From an uncultured Clostridia bacterium (GTDB lineage Bacteria; Bacillota; Clostridia; Christensenellales; UBA1242), in contig CALWTD010000033.1 of assembly GCA_944384395.1 (NCBI GenBank), positions 1-41,440 of the forward strand: a DNA stretch of 41,440 nucleotides, given 5' to 3'. The notes below the pieces were generated by a model, which made no database searches, was not told the origin of the DNA, and worked only from the letters and a program-made list of their open reading frames with translations. Positions 1-8,691 of this stretch are shown piece by piece. Within the stretch, counting starts at the first letter, position 1. Every line of letters begins with the position of its first letter. The translations under genes and the position numbers were made by a program.

Positions 1-333
1 GCTGGTGTTGATTTACCCAGAGAAAAAAGAGTTGAAATTGGTTTGACATACATCTACGGTATTGGTAGACATACAGCAAATCAAATTTTGGCTGAAACAA
101 AAATAAATCCAGATACTAGAGTTAAAGATTTGGATGAAAACGATGTTGCTAAACTTCGTAATTATATTGAACACAACTTAACAGTTGAAGGAGATTTAAG
201 AAAAGAAGTTTCGCTTAACATTAAAAGATTAACAGAAATTGGTTCATACAGAGGAACCAGACACCGTAAAGGACTTCCTGTTCGTGGTCAAAACACAAGA
301 ACAAATTGTAGAACAAGAAAAGGTCCAAGATAA
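1..333 (+). CDS. rpsM: 30S ribosomal protein S13 (5' partial)
   Basis: S13 sits in the head of the small ribosomal subunit and contacts the P-site tRNA. The reading frame is open from base 1 ([20 protein letters not shown]), so the window starts about four codons inside the gene; a TTG at base 43 is internal. The helix-two-turn-helix and the basic C-terminal segment with [17 protein letters not shown] are present. The frame stops at 331-333 straight after KGPR, which is early for S13; the same frame then continues for eleven more codons (see finding). First gene of rpsM-rpsK-rpsD-rpoA-rplQ in this window. Confidence 0.97.
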   Translation, partial: AGVDLPREKRVEIGLTYIYGIGRHTANQILAETKINPDTRVKDLDENDVAKLRNYIEHNLTVEGDLRKEVSLNIKRLTEIGSYRGTRHRKGLPVRGQNTRTNCRTRKGPR

Positions 334-381
334 GTGTTTGGTGGTAGTGCAAAGAAAGGTCAACTATAATAAGGAGATAGC

Positions 382-780
382 ATGGCAACAGTAGCAAAAA
401 AAGCAGTTACAAAGAAAAAAAGAGTAAGTAAAAACATTGACAAAGGTCAAGTTCATATTAAATCTTCTTTCAATAACACTATGGTTACCTTTACAGACCT
501 TCAAGGAAATGTAATTTCTTGGGCAAGTTCTGGAAAATTAGGTTTCAAAGGTTCAAAGAAGAGCACACCATTTGCAGCACAACAATGCGTTGAAGACGCA
601 GCAAAAGTCGCAAAAGAACATGGAATAAAATCAGTTGAAGTATACATCAAAGGACCTGGTAATGGCAGAGAATCTGCAATCAGAGCACTTCAAACTGCTG
701 AACTCGATGTTACACTAATCAAAGATGTTTCTCCAATCGCTCATAACGGTTGCAGACCACCAAAGGTTAGAAGAATATAA
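382..780 (+). CDS. rpsK: 30S ribosomal protein S11
   Basis: S11 lies on the platform of the small subunit, near the mRNA exit and helix 45 of 16S rRNA. The 132-residue protein has a Lys-rich N-terminal tail, the conserved core with [12 protein letters not shown] and [17 protein letters not shown], and the family C-terminal end with [12 protein letters not shown]. The start is set by AAGGAG at 371-376. It lies 48 bp after the rpsM stop and 12 bp before rpsD, as part of the same operon. Confidence 0.98.
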   Translation: MATVAKKAVTKKKRVSKNIDKGQVHIKSSFNNTMVTFTDLQGNVISWASSGKLGFKGSKKSTPFAAQQCVEDAAKVAKEHGIKSVEVYIKGPGNGRESAIRALQTAELDVTLIKDVSPIAHNGCRPPKVRRI

Positions 781-792
781 AAGGAGAAAAAC

Positions 793-1413
793 ATGGCTAA
801 GATGATAGGTGCAGATTGTAGACAATGTCGTAGAGAAGGTTGCAAACTTTTCCTTAAAGGCGAAAGATGTACTACAAAAAAATGTGCAATGGAAAGAAGA
901 CCTGTTGCTCCTGGACAACACGGCACAGGCAGAAAGAGAGTTACTGAATATGGTACTCAACTTAGAGAAAAACAAAAAGTTAAAAAAGCATATGGCATTT
1001 TGGAAAATCAATTTAGAAGATACTACGAAGAAGCTGAAAGAATGAAAGGTGTAACAGGTGAAAACATGTTATCACTTATCGAAAGAAGACTTGACAACGT
1101 AGTTTATAGAATGGGAATTGGTTCTTCAAGAAGTGAATGTCGTCAAATTGTAAATCACCGTCAAATAACAGTTAATGGCAAAACCGTTAACATTCCATCT
1201 TATCAAGTTAAAGTTGGTGATGTAATTGCAGTTAAAGAAAACAAAAGAGAATTAGATATGTTTAAACAACTTAAAGGCATGAAAATTGTTATGCCAAAAT
1301 GGTTGGAATTTAACAGCGATACACTTGAAGGAAAAATATTAGCACTTCCAACAAGAGAAGATATTGACCTTAACATAAAAGAACACTTAATCATTGAGTT
1401 GTACTCAAGATAG
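793..1413 (+). CDS. rpsD: 30S ribosomal protein S4
   Basis: S4 is a primary 16S rRNA binding protein that nucleates assembly of the small subunit; in many bacteria it also acts as a translational regulator. The 206-residue protein keeps the zinc-binding N-terminal form of the family (Cys 9, 12, 26 and 31) and has an S4 RNA-binding domain near residues 95-160 ([18 protein letters not shown]). The start follows AAGGAG at 781-786. Its position between rpsK and rpoA is typical of clostridia; in Bacillus subtilis rpsD lies elsewhere. Confidence 0.98.
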   Translation: MAKMIGADCRQCRREGCKLFLKGERCTTKKCAMERRPVAPGQHGTGRKRVTEYGTQLREKQKVKKAYGILENQFRRYYEEAERMKGVTGENMLSLIERRLDNVVYRMGIGSSRSECRQIVNHRQITVNGKTVNIPSYQVKVGDVIAVKENKRELDMFKQLKGMKIVMPKWLEFNSDTLEGKILALPTREDIDLNIKEHLIIELYSR

Positions 1414-1433
1414 TATAAGGAGGAATTAGTTAT

Positions 1434-2387
1434 ATGATGGAAATGGAAAAACCAAGAATTACTTGCGAAGAAACAGAAGGCGGTTCTTATGCTAGATTCA
1501 TAGTTGAACCACTTGAAAGAGGATACGGAATTACACTAGGAAACTGCATGAGAAGAACTCTACTTGGAGCACTTCCAGGTGCTGCGCCAATCGCAATAAG
1601 AATCAACGGAGTTCCACACGAATTTTCAACTGTTCCAGGAATAAGTGAAGATGTAGTTGATATTGTACTTAACATTAAATGTCTTGCTGTTAAAACAGAC
1701 AATAAAGACAGTGATTTCACAACTATTCTTAGAATTCATCACAAAGGTGCAGGCGAAATTACTGCAAAAGATTTTGAACCAAATGATGAAGTTGAAATTT
1801 TAAATCCAGAACTTCATATTTGTACAGCAGATAGTGATGCTGATTTTAAGTTAGATGTTTTAATTGGAAGAGGCAGAGGATATGTTCCAAATGTATTAAA
1901 CAAAGAAAGAGTTGACACATTGGAATACATTGCAATAGATTCAATTTACTCTCCTGTTAAAAAAGTTAACTACAATGTTGAAAGCACAAGAGTTGGTCAG
2001 AGTATAGATTATGATAAACTCACACTAGAAGTTGAGACAAATGGTACAATCACAGCAAGAGAAATTGTTAGTTTGGCTGGAAAAATTATTCAAGAACACA
2101 TCTCATTATTTGTTGACCTTTGCGAAGAAATGAATGGTATAAACATATTAGTAAGCAAAGAAGAAGACCAACAAACAAAAGTTCTTGAAATGCCAATAGA
2201 AGAAATGGACCTTTCTGTGAGGTCATACAATTGTTTAAAAAGAGCAAACATCAACACAGTTGAAGACCTTATTAAAAAATCAAAAAATGATATGTTAAAG
2301 GTTAGAAATCTTGGATTAAAATCAATTGAAGAAGTAGTAGCAAAACTTGAATCTTATGGTTTAAGTTTGCGAACAGACGAAGACTAA
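1434..2387 (+). CDS. rpoA: DNA-directed RNA polymerase subunit alpha
   Basis: Alpha dimerises to start RNA polymerase assembly, and its C-terminal domain contacts UP elements and activators. The 317-residue protein has the N-terminal assembly domain (residues about 1-230, with RGYGITLGNCMRRTLLGALPG) and the helix-hairpin-helix C-terminal domain (about 250-310, with LSVRSYNCLKRANINTVEDL and LGLKSIEEV). A strong AAGGAGG at 1417-1423 fits ATG at 1434; the next ATG at 1437 is slightly too far. Operon position between rpsD and rplQ is canonical. Confidence 0.98.
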   Translation: MMEMEKPRITCEETEGGSYARFIVEPLERGYGITLGNCMRRTLLGALPGAAPIAIRINGVPHEFSTVPGISEDVVDIVLNIKCLAVKTDNKDSDFTTILRIHHKGAGEITAKDFEPNDEVEILNPELHICTADSDADFKLDVLIGRGRGYVPNVLNKERVDTLEYIAIDSIYSPVKKVNYNVESTRVGQSIDYDKLTLEVETNGTITAREIVSLAGKIIQEHISLFVDLCEEMNGINILVSKEEDQQTKVLEMPIEEMDLSVRSYNCLKRANINTVEDLIKKSKNDMLKVRNLGLKSIEEVVAKLESYGLSLRTDED

Positions 2388-2400
2388 AAAGGAGAAAAAC

Positions 2401-2907
2401 ATGGCTAACGATAAATTAGGTAGACCAACCGACCAAAGAATCGCAGTTTTAAGATCACAAGTGTCAAATTTATTTAAGTATGGCAGAATTGAAACAAGTC
2501 TTGCAAAAGCAAAGGCTGTAAGTTCAAAGGCTGAAAAAATACTTACACTTGCAATCAACTCATACGAAGACAATGTAAAAGTTACAAAGGCTGTGATGGA
2601 AAAGGGTGTTAAGGTTAATAAAGAAATTGTAAACGATGGCCCTAAAAAGCTTGCTGCAAGAAGAAAAATAATGTCTTTCTTATATGATTTACAAGACGAA
2701 AGAAAAGAAAAAGAAGGTCTTGAAGCATATAGAGCAAGAACACAAGGAATCAATCATCCACTTGTTGAAAGAATTTTCAATGTATATGCTCCAAAATATG
2801 CAGAAAGAGCAAAAGAACTTGGAACAAAGGGTGGTTATACAAGAGTTTTAAAAACAGATACTCGTCGTGGTGATGCATCACAACTTGCAATCGTTGAACT
2901 TATTTAA
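2401..2907 (+). CDS. rplQ: 50S ribosomal protein L17
   Basis: L17 is a large-subunit protein near the peptide exit tunnel. The N-terminal part (KLGRPTDQR, then RIETSLAKAKAVSSKAEKI) and the C-terminal part (GGYTRVLKTDTRRGDASQLAIVELI) are family-typical. At 168 residues it is about 45-50 longer than the Bacillus or E. coli protein. The extra length is a charged central stretch, roughly residues 60-115, which I take as a lineage-specific insertion because both ends are intact. RBS AAGGAG just upstream; last gene of the operon, followed by a terminator. Confidence 0.96.
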   Translation: MANDKLGRPTDQRIAVLRSQVSNLFKYGRIETSLAKAKAVSSKAEKILTLAINSYEDNVKVTKAVMEKGVKVNKEIVNDGPKKLAARRKIMSFLYDLQDERKEKEGLEAYRARTQGINHPLVERIFNVYAPKYAERAKELGTKGGYTRVLKTDTRRGDASQLAIVELI

Positions 2908-2913
2908 TAATTT

Positions 2914-2945
2914 AAAAATTCAACCATTCGGTTGAATTTTTTTAT
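2914..2945 (+). terminator. Intrinsic terminator of the ribosomal operon
   Basis: An 11-bp perfect stem (AAAATTCAACC / GGTTGAATTTT) around an ATTC loop at 2915-2940 is followed by a T run, seven bases after the rplQ stop. Confidence 0.9.
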
Positions 2946-3225
2946 AAAATTTTTTAGACAAATTTTATACAAGTTAATGCGTTTTAATTTTAACTTATCC
3001 ACAAAAAATTAAATAAAAAAGAAAAAATTTTCAAAAATCACACAAAAACATTTGACAAGTATGGGGGGGGGGTATCCTATTATTAGTTATACAAATAATA
3101 ATCAATATTTGTTAAAGTTGTCCACAAAATAGTGCTAAAAATTTCTGCTACTCACTTTGAGTGCTGTGATAATATTTACAAAATAAATGTGGTACAATAA
3201 CAAAAAGTAGGATAAAGGGGAAGAA
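2946..3225 (+). promoter_or_regulatory. Intergenic region with poly-G promoter tract upstream of the BspA-like gene
   Basis: This 280-bp AT-rich gap holds two candidate promoters. The distal one has a perfect -35 TTGACA (3052-3057), an uninterrupted run of ten G (3063-3072) and TATTAT (3078-3083), giving a 20-bp spacer that is too long by about three bases. The proximal one is an extended -10, TGG-TACAAT (3190-3198), about 25 bp before the start codon with no clear -35. The RBS AAAGGGG is at 3214-3220. TTATCCACA (2995-3003) and TTGTCCACA (3118-3126) resemble DnaA boxes. No gene is seen in the gap. Confidence 0.6.
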
Positions 3226-5958
3226 ATGAAAAGAAAAAGTAAACTCTTTTTAAGTTTAGCAAGTATGATGTTTGCAGTTGCACTACTATGTTTTGGAGTG
3301 TATAGTGCAATAAGTGTAAACTACACACTTAGTGGAAGTGTAAGTTATCAAGTAACAGACGCATTTGTTGAAATAACAACAAAAGTGTATGCAAGCAAAG
3401 ACCTTATGGATGAAGAAACATTAAAAACCTCAGCACAGGCAATAGAAGAAAGTGCGTTTGATAGTATACAAACAATATATGGAGCACCTGTAAAAGAGAT
3501 ACCAACTTTCAATAGTTTAACAGGTGGAGATACATTCACCCCACAAGTCGAACATGAAATAGATATAGACTATAACCAAGCATATACATATTTTATTGTT
3601 ATAAATGTCAAAAATTTGAGTAGTGATGTAAATGTCTATGCGCAAATAACAAACAAAACAGACGAACAAAGTCTAAACAGTAATATTTATACAACAAAGG
3701 TACAAGAACAGATAATAAAACCACAAGAAAGCGAAAATAACGGAAAAAATATAATAATAGCATATAGCCTAAAAGACCCAACACAAAGCATATCCCAAAC
3801 CTTTTCATACACAATAACAGTAAATAGTGGGGAATATATTCCAGTTGGACCAACTCTTCAATTTGTGAGCAGTGAGAATACAACAATAACAGAAGGCGAA
3901 CAACAAAACTTTATCGTTGAAGATGAACAAGCAACATTACCATTAACTGCAAATTGTAATATTGTTGATTCTGAAATGGGTATGTATATGAAAAACATAA
4001 CACTAGAAAACTATCAAGAGTATAAAGGTATGATATTTTCTATAAATCAAGATAGTGGAATAATAGGAATGTATGTTTTAAAAAGAAATTATACTTTTGA
4101 TGAAGTAAAAAGTTTGTTGACTGGTGCACCACCTGAAGAAATTATGCTTGCAGAATTAGGAAATTTTAATGGTGTATATTCATCAAGTTGTGAAATAACA
4201 GATAAGATTTGTATTGTAGCTAGTCAACCAAATATTGATTTAGATATAACTTTATTAAATGAGTTTTATCCATATTTGGATTTTACACCAATAGAAAATG
4301 GAACTGCATACTCTGTGAAAGCAAGAAATAGTTCAATTACGGGTGTTGATGGTAAGATAGAAATACCAAGTGAATATATGGGAATACCAGTAACAACAAT
4401 AAAAGATAGTGCGTTTAGTGGATGCAGTAGTTTACAAAACGTAGATTTAAGTGATTGTACAAATTTAACAACAATAGGAGATTCTGCGTTTAGAGAATGT
4501 ATTAATTTAACCGAAATAACAATACCACAAGGTGTAACAAGCATAGGTTCTGATGCGTTTTGGGGTTGCAGTAGTTTAACCGAAATAACAATACCACAAA
4601 ACGTAGAAACAATAGGAGATTCTGCGTTTAGGGGTTGCAGTCGTTTACAAAGTGTAAATTTAAGTAATTGCACAAACTTAACCACAATCGGAGATAATGC
4701 GTTTTATTATTGCAGTAATTTACAAAGTGTAGATTTAAGTGATTGTACAAATTTAACAACAATAGGAAGTGATGCGTTTAGAGATTGCATTAGTTTAACC
4801 AAAATAACAATACCACAAAGCGTAACAACAATAGGAGATAGGGCGTTTCAGGATTGCAGTCGTTTACAAAGTGTAAATTTAAGTGGTTGCACAAATTTAA
4901 CAACAATAGGAGAACGGGTGTTTAGTGGTTGCAGTTTAAGAGAAATAACAATCCCACAAAGTGTAGAAACAATAGGAAATAATGCGTTTTGGGGTTGTCA
5001 ATTTACAAAAGTAACATACGAAAAAGAAGGTAGTGGATACGCATTTAAAGATGGAGTATTAACAATAAATGCGATGCAAGACGAACCAGCATGGTATACT
5101 GATAATATAAATCCACTTATAACAGAAGTTGTATGGAACTGTTCTCCAACAAGCATAGGTTCTGATGCGTTTTGGGGTTGCAGTAGTTTAACCGAAATAA
5201 CAATACCACAAAGTGTAACAACAATAGGAGATCATGCGTTTCATGGTTGCAGTAGTTTACAAAGTGTAGATTTAAATGGTTGCACAAACTTAACAACAAT
5301 GGGAAATTATGCGTTTAATGGTTGCAGTAGTTTAAGCGAAATAACAATCCCACAAAAGGTAACCACAATAGGACATGTGGCGTTTGATTATTGCGATAGT
5401 TTGGTTGAAGTATACAATAAGTCTTCACTAAACATAACAACAACAAGTTATGGACTAACCGCATTAAATGTATATAAAAATGAAAGTGAGAGTAAATTAA
5501 AAAGATACAATCAACAAGGAAACGAAAGTGAAGATGGCAATTATATATTTTACATTGATGGAGACACAAAGTATTTTGTAAAATACAAAGGTCAAGATAC
5601 TGAAATAACACTTCCAACAATAAGTTCTATTGATAGTTATGAAATATATGAATATGCATTCAACGATAATAAAAAAATCACAAGTGTAATAATCCCTGAC
5701 AGTGTAACAACAATAGGAGATAGAGCGTTTGCGATTTGCATGAGTTTAAACACTGTTACAATAGATAATTTGGACATTGCGAATGCAATAACAAGTAAAT
5801 TAAGTCAAGGAGCTTTATTAAACTTTTTACAATCAGGCACAGGGGTTGTTAAAGTTAAGTGTAGTGGATTAGATAAAGTTAAAAGCACATATTTAACAAA
5901 CACATCTAATTTTACTGCAACATATCAAGATGGTTATGCAGTGTTTACAAAAAAATAA
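3226..5958 (+). CDS. Secreted BspA-like leucine-rich repeat protein
   Basis: The 910-residue protein starts with a basic, hydrophobic signal peptide or membrane anchor (residues 1-32) and a Ser/Thr-rich beta region to about residue 370. About a dozen BspA/LRR_5 repeats follow (about 374-730), alternating a DLS-CTNLTTIG-AF type with an EITIPQ-VTTIG-AF type. A non-repeat island (about 598-642) interrupts them, and one more repeat lies near 805-850. BspA-like repeats are known from surface adhesins of oral and gut bacteria. There is no LPXTG or other C-terminal anchor, so the protein is probably secreted or held by its N-terminus. Its repeats are nearly identical at DNA level. Binding partner unknown. 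Confidence 0.85.
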   Translation: MKRKSKLFLSLASMMFAVALLCFGVYSAISVNYTLSGSVSYQVTDAFVEITTKVYASKDLMDEETLKTSAQAIEESAFDSIQTIYGAPVKEIPTFNSLTGGDTFTPQVEHEIDIDYNQAYTYFIVINVKNLSSDVNVYAQITNKTDEQSLNSNIYTTKVQEQIIKPQESENNGKNIIIAYSLKDPTQSISQTFSYTITVNSGEYIPVGPTLQFVSSENTTITEGEQQNFIVEDEQATLPLTANCNIVDSEMGMYMKNITLENYQEYKGMIFSINQDSGIIGMYVLKRNYTFDEVKSLLTGAPPEEIMLAELGNFNGVYSSSCEITDKICIVASQPNIDLDITLLNEFYPYLDFTPIENGTAYSVKARNSSITGVDGKIEIPSEYMGIPVTTIKDSAFSGCSSLQNVDLSDCTNLTTIGDSAFRECINLTEITIPQGVTSIGSDAFWGCSSLTEITIPQNVETIGDSAFRGCSRLQSVNLSNCTNLTTIGDNAFYYCSNLQSVDLSDCTNLTTIGSDAFRDCISLTKITIPQSVTTIGDRAFQDCSRLQSVNLSGCTNLTTIGERVFSGCSLREITIPQSVETIGNNAFWGCQFTKVTYEKEGSGYAFKDGVLTINAMQDEPAWYTDNINPLITEVVWNCSPTSIGSDAFWGCSSLTEITIPQSVTTIGDHAFHGCSSLQSVDLNGCTNLTTMGNYAFNGCSSLSEITIPQKVTTIGHVAFDYCDSLVEVYNKSSLNITTTSYGLTALNVYKNESESKLKRYNQQGNESEDGNYIFYIDGDTKYFVKYKGQDTEITLPTISSIDSYEIYEYAFNDNKKITSVIIPDSVTTIGDRAFAICMSLNTVTIDNLDIANAITSKLSQGALLNFLQSGTGVVKVKCSGLDKVKSTYLTNTSNFTATYQDGYAVFTKK

Positions 5959-5976
5959 TTTTTAATAATTAACAAT

Positions 5977-6005
5977 AAAAAAACTGCCGATTGGCAGTTT
6001 TTTTG
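5977..6005. terminator. Bidirectional intrinsic terminator
   Basis: Stem AAACTGCC / GGCAGTTT with a GATT loop (5981-6000) is flanked by A on the left and T on the right. It can terminate both the repeat-protein gene and the convergent cysteine-synthase-like gene. Confidence 0.9.
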
Positions 6006-6953
6006 TTAGACAAAACAAAATTCAATAAGTTGAATTTGGTCAACAAGTGGGGAAGAAGTTTTGTTTTTATTTAATATGGAAAGATATTTTTTATTGTCAT
6101 CTGCAAAGACTGTTGTTGCTCCATTTATTTGTGACAGTACACAGCCTAAAAAGTTTGCCCCACTTGATATTCCCACTCCAAGACCTAAATGGTTTGAAAG
6201 TTTTTTTGACATTGCTATTGCATCGGTGGAAGATATTTGTATAATTTGGTCAACTGTATCTTTTTTGTAGAGTTTTGGTATAATTTCATCACTTATTCCT
6301 TGAATTTGATGCTTGCCCATGCTTTTACCCAGTGTGAGAAGTTGACTCTCTTTGGGGTCGATTGCAACAATTTTTGTGTTGCACTTTTCTTTTAGGTGTG
6401 TTCCAATACCAATAAGTGTTCCGCCTGTGCCAACTCCACTTACAAAACAAGAAACGCTATCAAGTTTTTTTAATATTTCTTTTGCAGTTGTTTTATAGTG
6501 TGAAAGTGTGTTATTTTTGTTTTCAAACTGATATGGCAAAAAAGCACCATTTTGTTTATATTTTTCTGCTTTTTTAAATGCTTGTTTAAAGTCTTCCACA
6601 AGTTCTAGTTTTGCACCATAAAGTTTTAACAGTTGTTTTCTTTCACTGCTCATCGATTTTGGCATACAAACAACAACAGGGTTATTTGTTAATTTGCTTA
6701 TTGCACAAATGGAAATTCCCATATTTCCTGATGTAACTTCGCATATTGTTTGATTTTCTTTTAATTCTTTTTGTTTGTATGCGTTTTTAATTATGTAATA
6801 TGCCGGTCTATCCTTTATGCTTCCAGAAAGGTTATACCATTCTAGTTTTGCATACATATCACGAATTTTATTATTGTATTTATATGTAATTTTAATTAGT
6901 GGTGTGTTTCCAATTAGTTTTTTTATTTTTTTTAGTTTTTGTAATGTTTCCAT
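6006..6953 (-). CDS. PLP-dependent cysteine synthase-like protein
   Basis: A fold-type II PLP enzyme of the cysteine synthase / cystathionine beta-synthase family (315 residues). The PLP lysine is Lys47 in SGSIKDR; the substrate loop is TSGNMG (usually TSGNTG), the phosphate-binding loop is GVGTGGT, and SSGA lies near the C-terminus. The likely reaction is beta-replacement on an activated serine; acetylserine, phosphoserine and other substrates cannot be told apart here. It lies 35 bp after maf on the same strand. There is no clear Shine-Dalgarno, but TTAACA (6988-6983) and TATAAA (6966-6961) lie just before the ATG, so it may also be made from a near-leaderless transcript. Confidence 0.85.
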   Translation of the reverse strand: METLQKLKKIKKLIGNTPLIKITYKYNNKIRDMYAKLEWYNLSGSIKDRPAYYIIKNAYKQKELKENQTICEVTSGNMGISICAISKLTNNPVVVCMPKSMSSERKQLLKLYGAKLELVEDFKQAFKKAEKYKQNGAFLPYQFENKNNTLSHYKTTAKEILKKLDSVSCFVSGVGTGGTLIGIGTHLKEKCNTKIVAIDPKESQLLTLGKSMGKHQIQGISDEIIPKLYKKDTVDQIIQISSTDAIAMSKKLSNHLGLGVGISSGANFLGCVLSQINGATTVFADDNKKYLSILNKNKTSSPLVDQIQLIEFCFV

Positions 6954-6988
6954 ATATCATTTTATATAATTATTATTTATAATGTTAA

Positions 6989-7567
6989 TTATTTTAATAC
7001 ATTTTCTATTTTTAAAATATCATACAATTTATGTGTTGGAAGTCCAATAACGGTTGAATAGTTGCCGTTTATTTTTTGTATATGCATTGTGAATTTGCCC
7101 TGAATTGCATAACTTCCTGCTTTGCCAACATATTCATTTGTGTCTAGGTATGCATTTATTGCACTTTTTGAAAGTTTGTTAAATTTAACTTTTGAAGTGT
7201 CGTGTGTTAAATATAATCTTGTTTTGTTTTTATTTTGCACCATAACGCAAAGACCTGTAACAACTTTGTGCCATTTATTTGAAAGCATAGACAGCGTTTT
7301 ATATGCTTCTTCTCGGCTATGTGCTTTTCCAATTTTTTTATTTTTATAGTACACCATACAATCTGAGCCAATCACAATTCTATCGCCTTGAGTGCTATCA
7401 AAAACTTCTTGTGCTTTTTGAAGTGATAAACATTCACTCAATTTTTCTATTGACATTTTTTGTGCCATATCTTCGTCTTTTGTTGGGCTTATACATTCAA
7501 ATTCTACACCCATATTATTTAATAGTTCTCTTCTTCTTGGGGAAGACGACGCAAGTATTATTTTCAT
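6989..7567 (-). CDS. maf: Maf family nucleotide pyrophosphatase
   Basis: Maf proteins hydrolyse non-canonical or pyrimidine nucleoside triphosphates (dTTP/UTP type in many bacteria) to monophosphates and have been linked to septum control. The 192-residue protein opens with the signature ILASSSPRRRELL and keeps the conserved VGKAGSYAIQG near residues 147-156, where the family usually has DKAGAYGIQG. The start is supported by AGGAG a few bases upstream. A plausible promoter on the minus strand is TTGACA (7612-7607) with TTAAAT 17 bp on. Upstream gene of the pair with the cysteine-synthase-like gene. Confidence 0.9.
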   Translation of the reverse strand: MKIILASSSPRRRELLNNMGVEFECISPTKDEDMAQKMSIEKLSECLSLQKAQEVFDSTQGDRIVIGSDCMVYYKNKKIGKAHSREEAYKTLSMLSNKWHKVVTGLCVMVQNKNKTRLYLTHDTSKVKFNKLSKSAINAYLDTNEYVGKAGSYAIQGKFTMHIQKINGNYSTVIGLPTHKLYDILKIENVLK

Positions 7568-7650
7568 TTTTTTCTCCTAATTTATTTAAAAACAAATAAA
7601 AAATTTTGTCAAGTTTAAAAATACTTTCATATTACTTACTTGTATAAAAG

Positions 7651-7679
7651 TTTGTAAATTAAAAAATTTATGATATACT
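7651..7679 (+). promoter_or_regulatory. Promoter of the ABC exporter operon
   Basis: An extended -10, TGA-TATACT (7671-7679), lies 34 bp before the first ATPase gene, with a weak -35 TTGTAA at 7652-7657 (16-bp spacer). It faces the divergent maf promoter in the same gap. Confidence 0.55.
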
Positions 7680-7713
7680 AATAACAGAAAAGTTTTTATA
7701 ATTAGGAGTTTAT

Positions 7714-8691
7714 ATGGAAATTATAAAAGCAGAAAATCTAACAAAAGACTATGGACACAACAGAGGCATTTTTGATGTGTCTTTTTTAGTTGAAAAAGGC
7801 GAAGTGTTTGGTTTTTTGGGTCCTAATGGTGCAGGAAAGTCAACAACAATAAGGCACATGATGGGGTTTAGCAAGCCACAAAGTGGTAATATTTATATGT
7901 TTGGAAAAGAATCATTTAAAAATTATAGTGAAATTATGAATAGTGTTGGATATTTACCCGGTGAAATCGCTCTTCCTAATTCCGATAATGGTCAAGACTT
8001 TATAAATGTAATGAAAAAGTTAAGACATTTAAAAGACAAAAAAATGCTCAACTACTTAATTGACAAATTCAAGTTTAATCCTATGCTTGAAACAAAAAAA
8101 ATGAGTCTTGGCGACAAACGAAAGTTGGCAATTATTGTTGCATTTATGCACGACCCCGATGTACTTGTGTTAGACGAGCCAACGAGTGGACTTGACCCAA
8201 TTATGCAACAAGTGTTTATTGATTTTATTAAAGAAGAAAAAAAACGTGGAAAAACAATATTTTTATCGTCTCACATTTTTAATGAAGTTGAAGAAACTTG
8301 CGATAGAATTGCAATTATAAAAGATGGGAAAATTGTTTCAACATTTAAGACAACAAATTTAAAACATAATCAAAACAAAACATTTGATATTGTCTTTAAA
8401 AAACAAGATGACTTTAATAATTTTGTTGAGCAAATAAAAAAAGAGAAAAAAATTATTGAACTTAAAGAGCACAATGAAAATAATCTAACAGTTAAAGTTC
8501 TTGTGAATGATACAAACATAAATAAGTTGATTGAAATTATTAGTAAATTTAATGTTGTTGAATTTAATGAAGATAAACTCACATTACAAGAGTATTTTAT
8601 GAATTTCTATAAAGAAGACAAAGATTTTGGAGGTGTGCCTGATGAACGAGATAATAAGGGTAGAAAATCTCACAAAAGACTACAAAAATAA
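7714..8691 (+). CDS. ABC transporter ATP-binding protein (first paralogue)
   Basis: A nucleotide-binding subunit of an ABC-2 type exporter, 325 residues. Walker A is GPNGAGKS (36-43), the signature loop is degenerate (SLGDK, 131-135), and Walker B is LVLDEPT (151-157), followed by an H-loop in LSSH. It is closely similar to the next ORF and probably arose by tandem duplication. The last 17 or so residues are encoded inside the next gene: the frames overlap by 50 bp, so its original stop may have been lost. It probably forms a heterodimer with the second ATPase on the permease encoded third. Confidence 0.92.
   Translation: MEIIKAENLTKDYGHNRGIFDVSFLVEKGEVFGFLGPNGAGKSTTIRHMMGFSKPQSGNIYMFGKESFKNYSEIMNSVGYLPGEIALPNSDNGQDFINVMKKLRHLKDKKMLNYLIDKFKFNPMLETKKMSLGDKRKLAIIVAFMHDPDVLVLDEPTSGLDPIMQQVFIDFIKEEKKRGKTIFLSSHIFNEVEETCDRIAIIKDGKIVSTFKTTNLKHNQNKTFDIVFKKQDDFNNFVEQIKKEKKIIELKEHNENNLTVKVLVNDTNINKLIEIISKFNVVEFNEDKLTLQEYFMNFYKEDKDFGGVPDERDNKGRKSHKRLQK

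Noticed and set aside
2995..3126. Two DnaA-box-like sequences as a replication origin
   Set aside because: Only two sites 120 bp apart; no dnaA or dnaN next to them and no cluster or AT-rich unwinding block distinct from the general background.
8627..8641. TTG start of the second ABC ATPase
   Set aside because: The ribosome site GGAGGT overlaps it and fits ATG 8642, which also aligns with the first paralogue.
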